Shown in pieces: positions 1-7,141 of a stretch of DNA of 64,000 bases. The DNA is taken from contig NZ_CP176395.1 in the NCBI RefSeq assembly GCF_046244365.1, positions 1,178,001 to 1,242,000 of the forward strand, read 5' to 3'. The translations under genes were made by a program, and so were the position numbers. A model generated the notes under the pieces. It was given only the letters and a program-made list of their open reading frames with translations. It made no database searches and was not told the DNA's origin. How positions within the stretch are numbered: position 1 is the stretch's first letter; each line of letters opens with the position of its first letter. This DNA is from Paenibacillus_V sp046244365. GTDB lineage: Bacteria > Bacillota > Bacilli > Paenibacillales > NBRC-103111.

Positions 1-527
1 CTGCGGGACGGAAAATACAAACGCGGCAGTTTTTCAGCTTTTTGTTCGATAAAAGCCTCATACTGAAAGAAAGTCTGATTGGCGCCACGGAGAATGGCGT
101 GCTCTGCGGCGCAGCGAGTATAGAGCTTCCAACCAGCACAGCGGGAGCGGGGGTGCTGCTCAACCCGTTATTTCTGTATCGGGCCATGCGGTTGTTCGGC
201 AGCATTCCCATACGTTCCTTTACCATGCTTAACCGGTACATGCAGCTTACCGTTTCGGTTCGGCCGAAGGTTCCTCATCATTATTTAGTTTTCTTGGGCG
301 TTGCGCCCGAGCGCCAAGGGAAGGGGCTAGGCAGCATGCTTTTACACGAAATTCACGAGATGGCGGATCGGGATCCGTCCTCGGCCGGCATCGGACTAGA
401 CACCGAAAATCCGGAAAACGTAAGGCTGTACGAACGTTTCGGCTATCGAGTCGTTGCCGGGAAGAGGCTAGGCGGCATTATGGTATACGGCATGTTCCGA
501 CCGAGCCGAAGAGGTGTTGTCACTTGA
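1..527 (+). CDS. GNAT family N-acetyltransferase (5' end outside window)
   Basis: The reading frame is already open at base 3, so the gene begins before the window; the TTG at 42 is only an internal codon. The visible part is the C-terminal two thirds of a GNAT acyl-CoA transferase. It has the acetyl-CoA loop FLGVAPERQGKGLGSMLL (Q/RxxGxG/A type) near codons 85-102, followed by the typical GLDTENPENVRLYERFGYRV end of the fold. The substrate cannot be told. It ends 17 bases before the convergent XRE gene, and no clear terminator lies between them. Fold assignment is firm; specificity is unknown. Confidence 0.85.
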   Translation, partial: AGRKIQTRQFFSFLFDKSLILKESLIGATENGVLCGAASIELPTSTAGAGVLLNPLFLYRAMRLFGSIPIRSFTMLNRYMQLTVSVRPKVPHHYLVFLGVAPERQGKGLGSMLLHEIHEMADRDPSSAGIGLDTENPENVRLYERFGYRVVAGKRLGGIMVYGMFRPSRRGVVT

Positions 528-543
528 TCAACGCCCGCTGCCG

Positions 544-1236
544 TTATGATTTTGCCGCTTTAATCAGCTCGTTGCCGTTAATCTCGAGCAGTTCGTACGC
601 CCTGCTAACCATTTCTTGATCTTGTCCGAACAGATGGATGGATCTGATGCCGCTTTCGGATGTAACATGATTAAGTTGCTGCACCATAAACGCCGAATTG
701 CACAACACGACAACCCTTTTGCTGTAGGTCATCAACCCTTGCTGAAAAATGACGGCTTGCTCCGCGACATCCGGAGAATAAACGGCAGGCTCGCCATCCG
801 CAGTTTTCATTTCCCGGTGATCGACCAAGATTTCCAGCTCCTCCTTGCCGTAGGCGGAACAAATACCGAGCAGAGTCGAGGCCATATACTCCACGTTTTC
901 TTTGCTCAGCAGTCCGGTTACTTGGAAGGACAGCACTTTCTTTTCTTGGTCGAGATGATATACAAACCGCTCCGAGAAAGGGACGCTAAAGTCTTTTTGC
1001 AAATAGGCCGGGTTGGTCGAAAAGCGTTCGTTCGAAAACATATATTCGATGGATACGTTAAGAGCGGCGGCAATCCGCTCGATATTGACCAAGCTGACGT
1101 TGCGCTCGCCCCGTTCCACCCCGCTTATATAGGTTCTGTCCAGTTCCGATCGCAGCGCGAGCATTTCCTGCGACATGCCGCTGCGCGCGCGAAGCTCCCT
1201 GACCCGCAATCCGAATTGTGAGCGGATGTCCAACAA
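544..1236 (-). CDS. XRE-family transcriptional regulator with a STAS-like C-terminal region
   Basis: A 230-residue protein. Residues about 6-65 form a Cro/C1-type helix-turn-helix (LRARSGMSQEMLALRSELDR, then ISGVERGERNVSLVNIERIA). The remaining 150 residues look like a single alpha/beta sensor or interaction domain, with alternating strands such as KKVLSFQVTGLLS and EELEILVDHREM that recall SpoIIAA/STAS-like folds; that resemblance is my inference from pattern only. It probably binds DNA near its own promoter in the 1237-1408 gap, which it shares with the divergent WG-repeat gene. Target genes are unknown. Confidence 0.85.
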   Translation of the reverse strand: MLDIRSQFGLRVRELRARSGMSQEMLALRSELDRTYISGVERGERNVSLVNIERIAAALNVSIEYMFSNERFSTNPAYLQKDFSVPFSERFVYHLDQEKKVLSFQVTGLLSKENVEYMASTLLGICSAYGKEELEILVDHREMKTADGEPAVYSPDVAEQAVIFQQGLMTYSKRVVVLCNSAFMVQQLNHVTSESGIRSIHLFGQDQEMVSRAYELLEINGNELIKAAKS

Positions 1237-1380
1237 TACCTATCTTCCTTTCCAAATAGGATCCAATATATACAAATATATATCGGTTAAATGGGTCTTG
1301 AGATGTAGAATTTTGTCATTTTCGATGGATGTGACTTATAGTCCGTGGAAAGGGAGAACGATTTCCCGGTATCCTTGAAT

Positions 1381-1403
1381 TTAGGTATGCCATTCTTACC
1401 TAA
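1381..1403. promoter_or_regulatory. Operator-like dyad before the WG-repeat gene
   Basis: Perfect 7-base arms TTAGGTA (1381-1387) and TACCTAA (1397-1403) flank a 9-base spacer, twelve bases before the ribosome site of the WG-repeat gene and between it and the divergent XRE gene. The XRE protein is a natural candidate binder, but this is inference. Confidence 0.35.
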
Positions 1404-1429
1404 TCATTATGAAAGAGGAGACGATTCGA

Positions 1430-2983
1430 TTGAAAAAGGTTGTAAGCTTGATGATGAGCCTGGCTTTACTGCTGGGCATCGTGCCGATGGCCTATGCCGA
1501 GACGGCGCAGCCTTTCGCAATAAGTCCGCAATATGACGACGCGAGAAGCTTCAGCGAGGGTTTGGCGGCGGTTCAAATCGGCGGCAAATGGGGATACATC
1601 GACCATACGGGAAAAACAGTAGTGGAGCCCAAATATAAGCTGGCGAACAACTTCAGCGAAGGATTTGCTTCCGTTCAACTGAACGGCAAATGGGGGTTCA
1701 TCGACAAGTCCGGCCAAGAAGTCATCAAGCCCGCCTATGAGGGCATTTATGGCAGCCCGATGCCGATGGCTTTCCGAGAAGGACTGTCAACGGTTGCGGT
1801 GGACGAGAAAATAGGGTTTATCGACAAGGCCGGCAGCATGGTGATCGAACCGAAGTACGACCTTGCCTATGGCTTCAGTGAAGGCCTGGCGGCGGTGCTT
1901 GTAGACGGAAAGCTCGGCTTTATCGACAAATCGGGCAAGGAAGTAGTGAAGCCTCAGTACGAGGTGGATGAGGACGAGTACAGCGAATTGCAGCCGATTC
2001 TGTTTAGCGGCGGTTTGGCCAGAGTTAGCAAAGGCGGCAAATGGGGCTACATCGACAAGACCGGCAAAGAGGTAATCGCGCTGAAATATGAAGGGGCGTA
2101 CGCCTTTAGCGAAGGCATGGCCGCTATTGTGGTGGAAGGCTATGTAGGCTTTATCGATACGACGGGCAAAGAAGTGATTCCTCCGACGTATGCCCGTTTC
2201 TATACGGACGATTACAGGTTTCAGGAAGGGTATGCTCTGGTTGCCCACGATGACGAATCGTTAAGCTTTATTGACAAGGAAGGCAAGCCGTTTATGTCCC
2301 ACGGTTACTATACGGCGTTTACCGAAGGGCTGGCAGGCACATATAAGGAAGAGGGGCTGGGCTTTATCGATAAAACCGGTAAAATCGTCGTACAGCCTCA
2401 GTTCGAAAACTTTTACACGCCCGACACCTACGAAGAGCATTACCGGTTTCAAGAAGGACGGGCTGCCGCTTATTGGGGCGAAAAGTGGGGATACTTGGCG
2501 AGCCCGCTTGCATCGTCCGAAACGGCTAAGCCGGGTGCCGTCGAATCCGGAACGAAGTCGGCCGCCCCGACAGCCTCCAAGGTCGTCGTTGACGGCAAGG
2601 AAGTGGCATTCGAAGCATACCATATCGACGGAAACAACTTCTTCAAATTGCGTGATCTCGCGATGGCGGTGAACGGAACCGGCAAGCAGTTCGAGGTGGG
2701 CTGGGATAACGCGAAGAATGCGATTAACTTGGAGTCGGGCAAAGCGTATACGGCAGCCGGCGGCGAGCTTACGGTTTCCGGTCAGGCATCGGCCAAAGAA
2801 GCGAAGCCGACCTCCTCGAAATTGTTTATCGACGGCAAAGAAGCTCAGCTTACGGCTTACAACATTGACGGCAACAACTATTTCAAGCTGAGAGACATAG
2901 CGAAGGCGATTAATTTTGGCGTGACCTGGGACGGAAGCAAAAATCAAATCGGCATCGATTCGAAGCTGAGCTATACGGAGTAA
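1430..2983 (+). CDS. Secreted WG-repeat protein with two C-terminal stalk domains
   Basis: I chose the TTG at 1430 because GAGGAG sits 9 bases upstream and the frame then begins with a classical signal peptide (KKVVSLMMSLALLLGIVPMAYA); an ATG at 1409 would add seven charged residues in front. The mature protein has about eight WG repeats (GGKWGYIDHTGK type, residues about 35-365), which form beta-propeller or beta-ribbon surfaces. Two copper-amine-oxidase-N-like 'stalk' repeats follow (about 385-440 and 460-515; both contain IDGNN(F/Y)FKLRD). Such proteins are exported and probably cell-wall bound; the ligand is unknown. Related to other Paenibacillus WG/stalk proteins. Confidence 0.88.
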   Translation: MKKVVSLMMSLALLLGIVPMAYAETAQPFAISPQYDDARSFSEGLAAVQIGGKWGYIDHTGKTVVEPKYKLANNFSEGFASVQLNGKWGFIDKSGQEVIKPAYEGIYGSPMPMAFREGLSTVAVDEKIGFIDKAGSMVIEPKYDLAYGFSEGLAAVLVDGKLGFIDKSGKEVVKPQYEVDEDEYSELQPILFSGGLARVSKGGKWGYIDKTGKEVIALKYEGAYAFSEGMAAIVVEGYVGFIDTTGKEVIPPTYARFYTDDYRFQEGYALVAHDDESLSFIDKEGKPFMSHGYYTAFTEGLAGTYKEEGLGFIDKTGKIVVQPQFENFYTPDTYEEHYRFQEGRAAAYWGEKWGYLASPLASSETAKPGAVESGTKSAAPTASKVVVDGKEVAFEAYHIDGNNFFKLRDLAMAVNGTGKQFEVGWDNAKNAINLESGKAYTAAGGELTVSGQASAKEAKPTSSKLFIDGKEAQLTAYNIDGNNYFKLRDIAKAINFGVTWDGSKNQIGIDSKLSYTE

Positions 2984-2990
2984 CCATGCA

Positions 2991-3036
2991 AAAAGCACCT
3001 TCAAGCGCCGGTAAACGGGCCTGTAGGTGCTTTTTT
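2991..3036. terminator. Bidirectional rho-independent terminator
   Basis: Arms AAAAGCACCT (2991-3000) and AGGTGCTTTT (3025-3034) form a stem with T runs on both strands. It lies between the convergent WG-repeat and radical SAM genes and can serve both. Confidence 0.85.
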
Positions 3037-3055
3037 CTTGGATAGGAGGATAGGA

Positions 3056-3931
3056 TTACGTCCCGAATCTTTGCCTGTAGCCGCATTTGCGGCATAGCTC
3101 CTCGACGGCTTCCCTGCGCGAAAATCCGTAGAAAAGGTTGTTCGCCCGTTCGCTCTCCACGATCTCCGAGAACGGCGTCGTGTGAACGTTCCCGAGGTTG
3201 ATGACGCCCTCGCCATCCAGGCAGCAAGGGATGACCGTCCCGTCTACAAGAACGCCGGCTTGCGTGCGAAGCCCGTGACAAAAGCCTTTGCCGTCGTCCT
3301 CCGGCGCTTGCAGACTTGGCCATTGGAATTCGTATTCCTGATTCAAATAAATATTTTTCGCAATCTTGACGCCGCTGCCCGGCTGGACCTTTTCTTCGAT
3401 TTTGAAATCGAGGTTGAACTCTTTCTCGAGAACCTCCAGCGTTTCGCGGTTTCGGTTCCGCTGCATGTTCGTTTCGTTGTCCTGATCCAGGTTCCACAGC
3501 CGGAACGAAATAATCACATTATGCTCCGCCGCTTCCCGTACGAAGGAAAGAATATTGGCGAGGTATCCTTCCCTGTCGACGGAGCCTTCGTGCCCGTCAA
3601 AGCTATGGAGCGAGAAGTTCATTTGACGCAGCGCCGGCTTGCCGAGAAGCTTGTGCCGGTTTTTGACGATGAGCGTGCCGTTAGTCGTGATGTTTACCTT
3701 AAAGCCTTTGGCATGGCTGGCGTCGAGCAGCTCGTCGATTTTGGGATGAAGCAGCGGCTCGCCCTTCACGTGAAGATAAATATGGTTCGTATGCGGCTTG
3801 ATCTGATCCAGCACATGGTTAAACGTATCCAGTTGTATGAATTTAGCCTGCCTGCTCGTTTGCGGACAAAAGCTGCAAGCGAGGTTGCACACGCTGGTCA
3901 CTTCGATGTATACCTTTTTGAACGTCTTCAA
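3056..3931 (-). CDS. Radical SAM/SPASM domain protein
   Basis: About 291 residues from a TTG start at 3931, chosen because GGGGA lies 7 bases upstream and the protein then begins at the conserved first strand (KKVYIEVTSVCNLACSFC). The CxxxCxxC motif binding the SAM-cleaving 4Fe-4S cluster is at about residues 17-24. It is followed by HVKGEPLLHP (the GGEP-type SAM contact) and ITTNGTL. The C-terminus carries a SPASM-like cysteine set (CHGL, IPCCLDGEG, CRKC), implying auxiliary Fe-S clusters. SPASM enzymes typically modify peptides or proteins or mature other enzymes; no obvious substrate peptide lies beside it. Monocistronic as far as can be seen. Confidence 0.85.
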   Translation of the reverse strand: MKTFKKVYIEVTSVCNLACSFCPQTSRQAKFIQLDTFNHVLDQIKPHTNHIYLHVKGEPLLHPKIDELLDASHAKGFKVNITTNGTLIVKNRHKLLGKPALRQMNFSLHSFDGHEGSVDREGYLANILSFVREAAEHNVIISFRLWNLDQDNETNMQRNRNRETLEVLEKEFNLDFKIEEKVQPGSGVKIAKNIYLNQEYEFQWPSLQAPEDDGKGFCHGLRTQAGVLVDGTVIPCCLDGEGVINLGNVHTTPFSEIVESERANNLFYGFSRREAVEELCRKCGYRQRFGT

Positions 3932-4092
3932 GACTTGATCCCCATTCCGTAGCTTTCTGCGATATATACAGGCTGCGATTTTTGTCCGGTAAAAGAGCCC
4001 AAGCATCGTTTCACTTGAACTCTACCTAGTATTCTATCACAGGAAAGGGGACGGCTTGATAGGAAAATATTAAAGGTGCGGCGCGGCAACAG

Positions 4093-4308
4093 TTATTTTT
4101 TGTTCTCTTTGCTTCTCTGGAGCAGCATATCGACGATCAGATCGATTTGCCCCATAATCGCGATCGGGTCGTACCGGTAGAACGTATCGAAATCGTTGTA
4201 GAACAAGGTGTTGTTCTTGGCGGCGTTCAAGCTTTGCCAAACCGCGGAGTTCTTCCGTTTTTTGAGCTCATCGCCCTTTTTCTCGGGACCGTAGGTCGTC
4301 AGGAACAT
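4093..4308 (-). pseudogene. Remnant of an iron-siderophore ABC transporter binding protein (C-terminus only)
   Basis: A 71-codon frame whose sequence (FLTTYGPEKKGDELKKRKNS, then DFDTFYRYDPIAIMGQIDLI) reads like the last quarter of a FecB/FhuD-type periplasmic iron-complex binding protein. Everything upstream is missing: a TGA lies in frame two codons before the ATG, and the VOC gene starts its 3' end only 15 bases away. No signal peptide, lipobox or N-terminal lobe remains. I therefore call it a truncated pseudogene; a short standalone protein is possible but unlikely. Confidence 0.6.
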
Positions 4309-4323
4309 AGGTCATACCGTACC

Positions 4324-4794
4324 TTACCCCTCATACGCTTGCTTTAGAACGGCAATGTCGATTTTGTCCATTTGAAGCATAGCCTTCATGACTCTTCCCG
4401 CCTTCTCGGGATCCTTGTCATGCATCAGCTTGCCTAACGCAGTGGGAATGATCTGCCAGGAGACCCCGTATTTGTCCTTAAGCCAGCCGCATCTTTGCTT
4501 TTCTCCGCCCTCGGAAAGTTTCTCCCACAGGTCGTCCACTTCTTCCTGCGTCTCGCAGTTTACGAATAAGGACAGAGCCGGCGAGAAGGTAAACTGCGGA
4601 CCGCCGTTTATCGCCATAAAGGATTGTCCTTCCAGTTGAAACGTGCCGGATATGACCGAACCCTTCGATTCGGGACCTTCCCCTCCAATGCGAATCATGC
4701 TCTCGATCTTGGAATTGTTGAAGACGGAGGTGTAAAAAAGTATCGCCTCCTCGGCATTGCCGTCGAACCACAGGAATGGGGTGATTTTTTGCAT
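4324..4794 (-). CDS. VOC family protein (PhnB/3-demethylubiquinone-methyltransferase-like)
   Basis: A 156-residue protein starting at the ATG at 4794, preceded by AGGAG; a longer frame to 4839 lacks a site. It shows the PhnB-type glyoxalase/bleomycin-resistance fold: ITPFLWFDGNAEEAILFYTSVF at the N-terminus, FMAINGGPQFTFSPALSLFV in the middle, and SWQIIPTALGKLM with MLQMDKIDIAVLKQAYEG at the end. These small dimeric proteins bind a metal or small ligand; specific function is unknown. It is downstream of no other gene and flanks the iron-binding remnant. Confidence 0.85.
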   Translation of the reverse strand: MQKITPFLWFDGNAEEAILFYTSVFNNSKIESMIRIGGEGPESKGSVISGTFQLEGQSFMAINGGPQFTFSPALSLFVNCETQEEVDDLWEKLSEGGEKQRCGWLKDKYGVSWQIIPTALGKLMHDKDPEKAGRVMKAMLQMDKIDIAVLKQAYEG

Positions 4795-4934
4795 GTTTTT
4801 TCGCTCCTTTTTCTTAAATAATGGAGTGCTGGTGATCATTTATGCAAAAACCGGTTGTTATCTAGGCTGCTGCAAGCTCCTCGAACGATTGTCGCAGGGG
4901 GACTTTTATCACCGCCATTGACAAGATAATAGTA

Positions 4935-4992
4935 GCATAAACGATTGGCCGAAATTTCTTTTATATTGCGGTATGCATAAACGATTTTCCGA
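4935..4992. repeat. Two direct repeats 40 bases apart
   Basis: The motif GCATAAACGATT followed by two variable bases and CCGA occurs at 4935-4952 and again at 4975-4992. It lies in the gap between the VOC and DUF1801 genes. The spacing of 40 bases (about four helical turns) would suit a regulator binding one face, but no regulator is evident. Confidence 0.35.
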
Positions 4993-4998
4993 TTAAGC

Positions 4999-5027
4999 AA
5001 AAACCCCATCCGTCATGTAGATGGGGT
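4999..5027 (-). terminator. Terminator of the DUF1801 gene
   Basis: Stem CCCCATC/GATGGGG with a 9-base loop, followed on the minus strand by TTTTTGC. It lies just downstream of the DUF1801 stop codon. Confidence 0.75.
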
Positions 5028-5052
5028 AGTGCTTGCTGCTGACTGATGCGGG

Positions 5053-5442
5053 TTATTTCTTCTTTTTAGGCTTGTTTTTTGCTTTTTCCAGGTTCCCGGC
5101 AACCCTATATTTCACGATCCTGCTTATCAATTCATAGGGCAGCGGCTTGTCTAGGGGGAATCGTATCGCCCCTTTTGACCGCGGATATGCGGATAACTCC
5201 TCTTCAAACTCAGTAATCCCGCTCGGAGCCGGATAAAATCCGATGTGATTCTTATAAGCCGCAAAATGCACCAGATTTCCATGCAGCTCAAAAGTAGGCA
5301 TTTGATAACTGATCTTTTCTTTTGCGTCCGGTGCCGACTCCTTGATTACGTTTCGCAACGTTTCCAGTATGCCCTGAACTTCGGCAGGAAATGTTGAAAT
5401 ATAGGCATCGATCGATGCATACGTGATTTTGTTTTCTTGCAT
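5053..5442 (-). CDS. DUF1801 (YdhG-type, frataxin-like fold) protein
   Basis: A 129-residue protein; the ATG at 5442 has GGAG 7 bases upstream and begins MQENKITYASIDAYISTFP. The family hallmarks are visible: PAEVQGILETLRNVIKESAP, EKISYQMPTFELHG, LVHFAAYKNHIGFYPAPSGI and KGAIRFPLDKPLPYELI, ending in a lysine-rich tail. DUF1801 proteins share the YdhG fold; B. subtilis YdhG (Fra) has been linked to iron handling, but many members are uncharacterised. Single-gene unit with its own terminator. Confidence 0.85.
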   Translation of the reverse strand: MQENKITYASIDAYISTFPAEVQGILETLRNVIKESAPDAKEKISYQMPTFELHGNLVHFAAYKNHIGFYPAPSGITEFEEELSAYPRSKGAIRFPLDKPLPYELISRIVKYRVAGNLEKAKNKPKKKK

Positions 5443-5861
5443 GGTTTCTCCTTTCACAGGTTTTTGTTTCGAACCGACGGCTTGGTCAAAAAGCCTACCT
5501 TCAGCTTAGAAGCCTTAACCTTTTTGGCCAAGGCAGTCGGAGGGCGGATAATAAAAACGACTGTTGTCAGCCGCTCGGATAGTATAATCATTTTGATGTA
5601 AGAAGGGATAGAGCTGCTTGGGGCAATTGATTGCTTACCTAGCGGCATTGTTGTTATTGACTAGCTTGTAAAGCTTGTAAAGCTAACAGCTTATGAGCTA
5701 TTATCATGATAAACTTCCCCGCGTATATGCTATATTTTCCTGTTGCCTCTTAATCATACTATATGTGGGAACTTTCATCCAATTTGTTTAGGATCCCTAT
5801 CTTAGGAAGCCAGAACACGAGTTCATATTAAACAGAACACCCACAACCAGGAGGAAATCAC
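5443..5861. other. Gene-free stretch between DUF1801 and SLH genes
   Basis: About 420 bases without a convincing gene. A 64-codon minus-strand frame (5454-5648) has no ribosome site and no recognisable sequence. Two tandem copies of GCTTGTAAA lie near 5667-5685, and the AT-rich stretch 5700-5840 probably carries the promoter of the SLH gene, whose ribosome site (AGGAGG) is at about 5850. Confidence 0.4.
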
Positions 5862-6629
5862 ATGAAAAAAGCAATCATCGCTCTTCTAACTGCCGTTACA
5901 TTGGTAGCGGCAACACCGGTAATGGCGGCAAGTAAGTTTTCTGATGTAAAGGAGACGAACTGGGCCGCCCCCTCCATCGACTTCATGGTGAATAAGAAGG
6001 TTCTGAGCGGATATGAAGACGGCACATTCAAACCTGAAAATCCAGTAACGAAGGCCGAGCTTGCTCATATGTACCGCGCCTTATTCCCGACAGCAGGCAG
6101 CAGGGCGACCGAGGAGCTCCCTTTCGTCGATATAAAAGGACACTGGGCGTCCGAAGACTTCTCCGTTCTTTTCAGTGAAGACTATTGGTCTTTTGCTGAT
6201 TACTTTGATGAAAACGAGCAACCGTACTTGGCCCCCGAAAAAGAACTTACCCGGTGGGACGTCATGATGATGATTGGCTTGCTCACAAAAGAACTCGATC
6301 TTACGTCCGATAACAATGGGATCGTTGTGGTAGGCGCTGATGAAGTGCTTACTACCATAGCGCAGTACAAAGACATAAAAATAAGCCCCATGGTAAGCTT
6401 TGAAGATTCGAGCTTTTACTCCCCTGAAATTCTTACTTACACGTTCGAAGGAGACGAGACTACATACGCAGGCGATGTAGAGAACATTAAAGCAATTCTC
6501 CTCTACTCCATTATCAAGAGCGGAATCATGGTAGGCGCTGACGGGAACTTTAGGCCGAAGGATAAAGTAACGCGGGCTGAGGCCGTAACGATCTTACACC
6601 GCGTCTATACGAAATTAGGAAACAAATAG
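5862..6629 (+). CDS. Exported S-layer-homology (SLH) domain protein
   Basis: A 255-residue protein with a signal peptide (KKAIIALLTAVTLVAATPVMAA) and ATG 8 bases after AGGAGG. SLH domains run in order: residues about 24-70 (FSDVKETNWAAPSIDFM, then YEDGTFKPENPVTKAELAHM), a degenerate middle copy from about 85 (FVDIKGHWASEDFSVLF), and a clear final copy at about 205-250 (IIKSGIMVGADGNFRPKDKV, TRAEAVTILHRVY). SLH domains bind pyruvylated secondary cell-wall polymer, so the protein is probably wall anchored. It has no additional catalytic domain, so it may consist only of the anchoring module. Followed at once by a strong terminator. Confidence 0.88.
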   Translation: MKKAIIALLTAVTLVAATPVMAASKFSDVKETNWAAPSIDFMVNKKVLSGYEDGTFKPENPVTKAELAHMYRALFPTAGSRATEELPFVDIKGHWASEDFSVLFSEDYWSFADYFDENEQPYLAPEKELTRWDVMMMIGLLTKELDLTSDNNGIVVVGADEVLTTIAQYKDIKISPMVSFEDSSFYSPEILTYTFEGDETTYAGDVENIKAILLYSIIKSGIMVGADGNFRPKDKVTRAEAVTILHRVYTKLGNK

Positions 6630-6631
6630 GC

Positions 6632-6660
6632 AAAAAGGACCCTTAAGGGGTCCTTTTTTT
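6632..6660 (+). terminator. Terminator of the SLH gene
   Basis: AAAAAGGACCC pairs with GGGTCCTTTTTTT across a short loop, three bases after the SLH stop codon. Confidence 0.9.
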
Positions 6661-6805
6661 GTCCGGTCGGCAATCAATAGCGAGTATAAAAGCTGAACCC
6701 GGAAAGCGTGTCACCGATGGATACAATAGGCTGCTCGGCAATTCCCTCCTCAATGGTGAACGCGCCTTTTTGATGAAAAAGTTCATTTTATTCGTAACTG
6801 TAGCC

Positions 6806-6961
6806 TTATTTGGATGAAGCTTTTCTTCGCAGTATTCTCTTCATGTAGTGCGCGATAAGCTTGTCCAACTGTTGCGATTTTTTGATGACCAGGGGATCCA
6901 GCAAGCTACGCTGTTGCGTAAGCTGGTTGAGTTCGCTGCGCAATCTCTCGATTTTTTTCAT
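6806..6961 (-). CDS. Spo0E-family aspartyl-phosphate phosphatase
   Basis: A 51-residue protein that is easily missed because of its size. It starts MKKIERLRSELNQLTQQRS and carries the family signature KSQQLDKLIAHYM (S-Q-x-L-D-x-L-I-x-x-Y) at residues 28-40, in the second helix of a helical hairpin. Spo0E, YisI and YnzD dephosphorylate Spo0A~P and so delay sporulation; that activity is inferred by family. The ATG (6961) overlaps the TGA of the upstream 43-codon gene as ATGA, so translation is probably coupled; the only other ribosome-site candidate is GGAAGAG about 12 bases upstream, inside that gene. Confidence 0.8.
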   Translation of the reverse strand: MKKIERLRSELNQLTQQRSLLDPLVIKKSQQLDKLIAHYMKRILRRKASSK

Positions 6962-7089
6962 ATGGCATTATACTCTTCCAGAATGCCGACTGTTAATATT
7001 TCCGCATGCGCTTTGTTATCCCATTGAATCATCAATAATCCGAACATCAAGCCATGAAGAACAATACCGAAAGAAATGCTTTTTCTCAT
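6958..7089 (-). CDS. Short exported peptide precursor (Phr-like layout), coupled to Spo0E
   Basis: A 43-codon gene with GGAAGG just before the ATG. It has a positively charged start (MRKS), a hydrophobic stretch (ISFGIVLHGLMFGLLMI) and a likely signal-peptidase site after AHA (residue 29), leaving a 14-residue tail EILTVGILEEYNAI. This is the layout of Bacillus Phr pentapeptide precursors, although I recognise no specific homologue. Its stop overlaps the Spo0E start (ATGA), and it follows the repeat protein by 25 bases, so the three genes are probably cotranscribed. It could instead be a small membrane peptide. No function is proven. Confidence 0.6.
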   Translation of the reverse strand: MRKSISFGIVLHGLMFGLLMIQWDNKAHAEILTVGILEEYNAI

Positions 7090-7096
7090 ATCCTTC

Positions 7097-7141
7097 CACA
7101 TCCTTTTCTCATTATTAATTCATAATTGAGAAAAGGATGTG
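7097..7141 (-). promoter_or_regulatory. Perfect 15-base-pair hairpin over the stop of the repeat gene and the peptide ribosome site
   Basis: CACATCCTTTTCTCA (7097-7111) and its exact reverse complement (7127-7141) flank a 15-base loop. In the minus-strand transcript the 3' arm ends right at the ribosome site of the 43-codon gene, while the loop and 5' arm hold the end of the repeat gene. No U run follows, so it is not a terminator; a role in translation control or RNA processing is inference. Confidence 0.65.

Noticed and set aside
5454..5648. 64-codon minus-strand frame
   Set aside because: No ribosome site, and the product is not recognised.
6674..6786. Minus-strand 36-codon frame reading AFTIEEGIAEQPIVSIGD
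   Set aside because: It reads like a protein end but has no start or ribosome site, is bounded by stops and matches no family I know; too weak to list.
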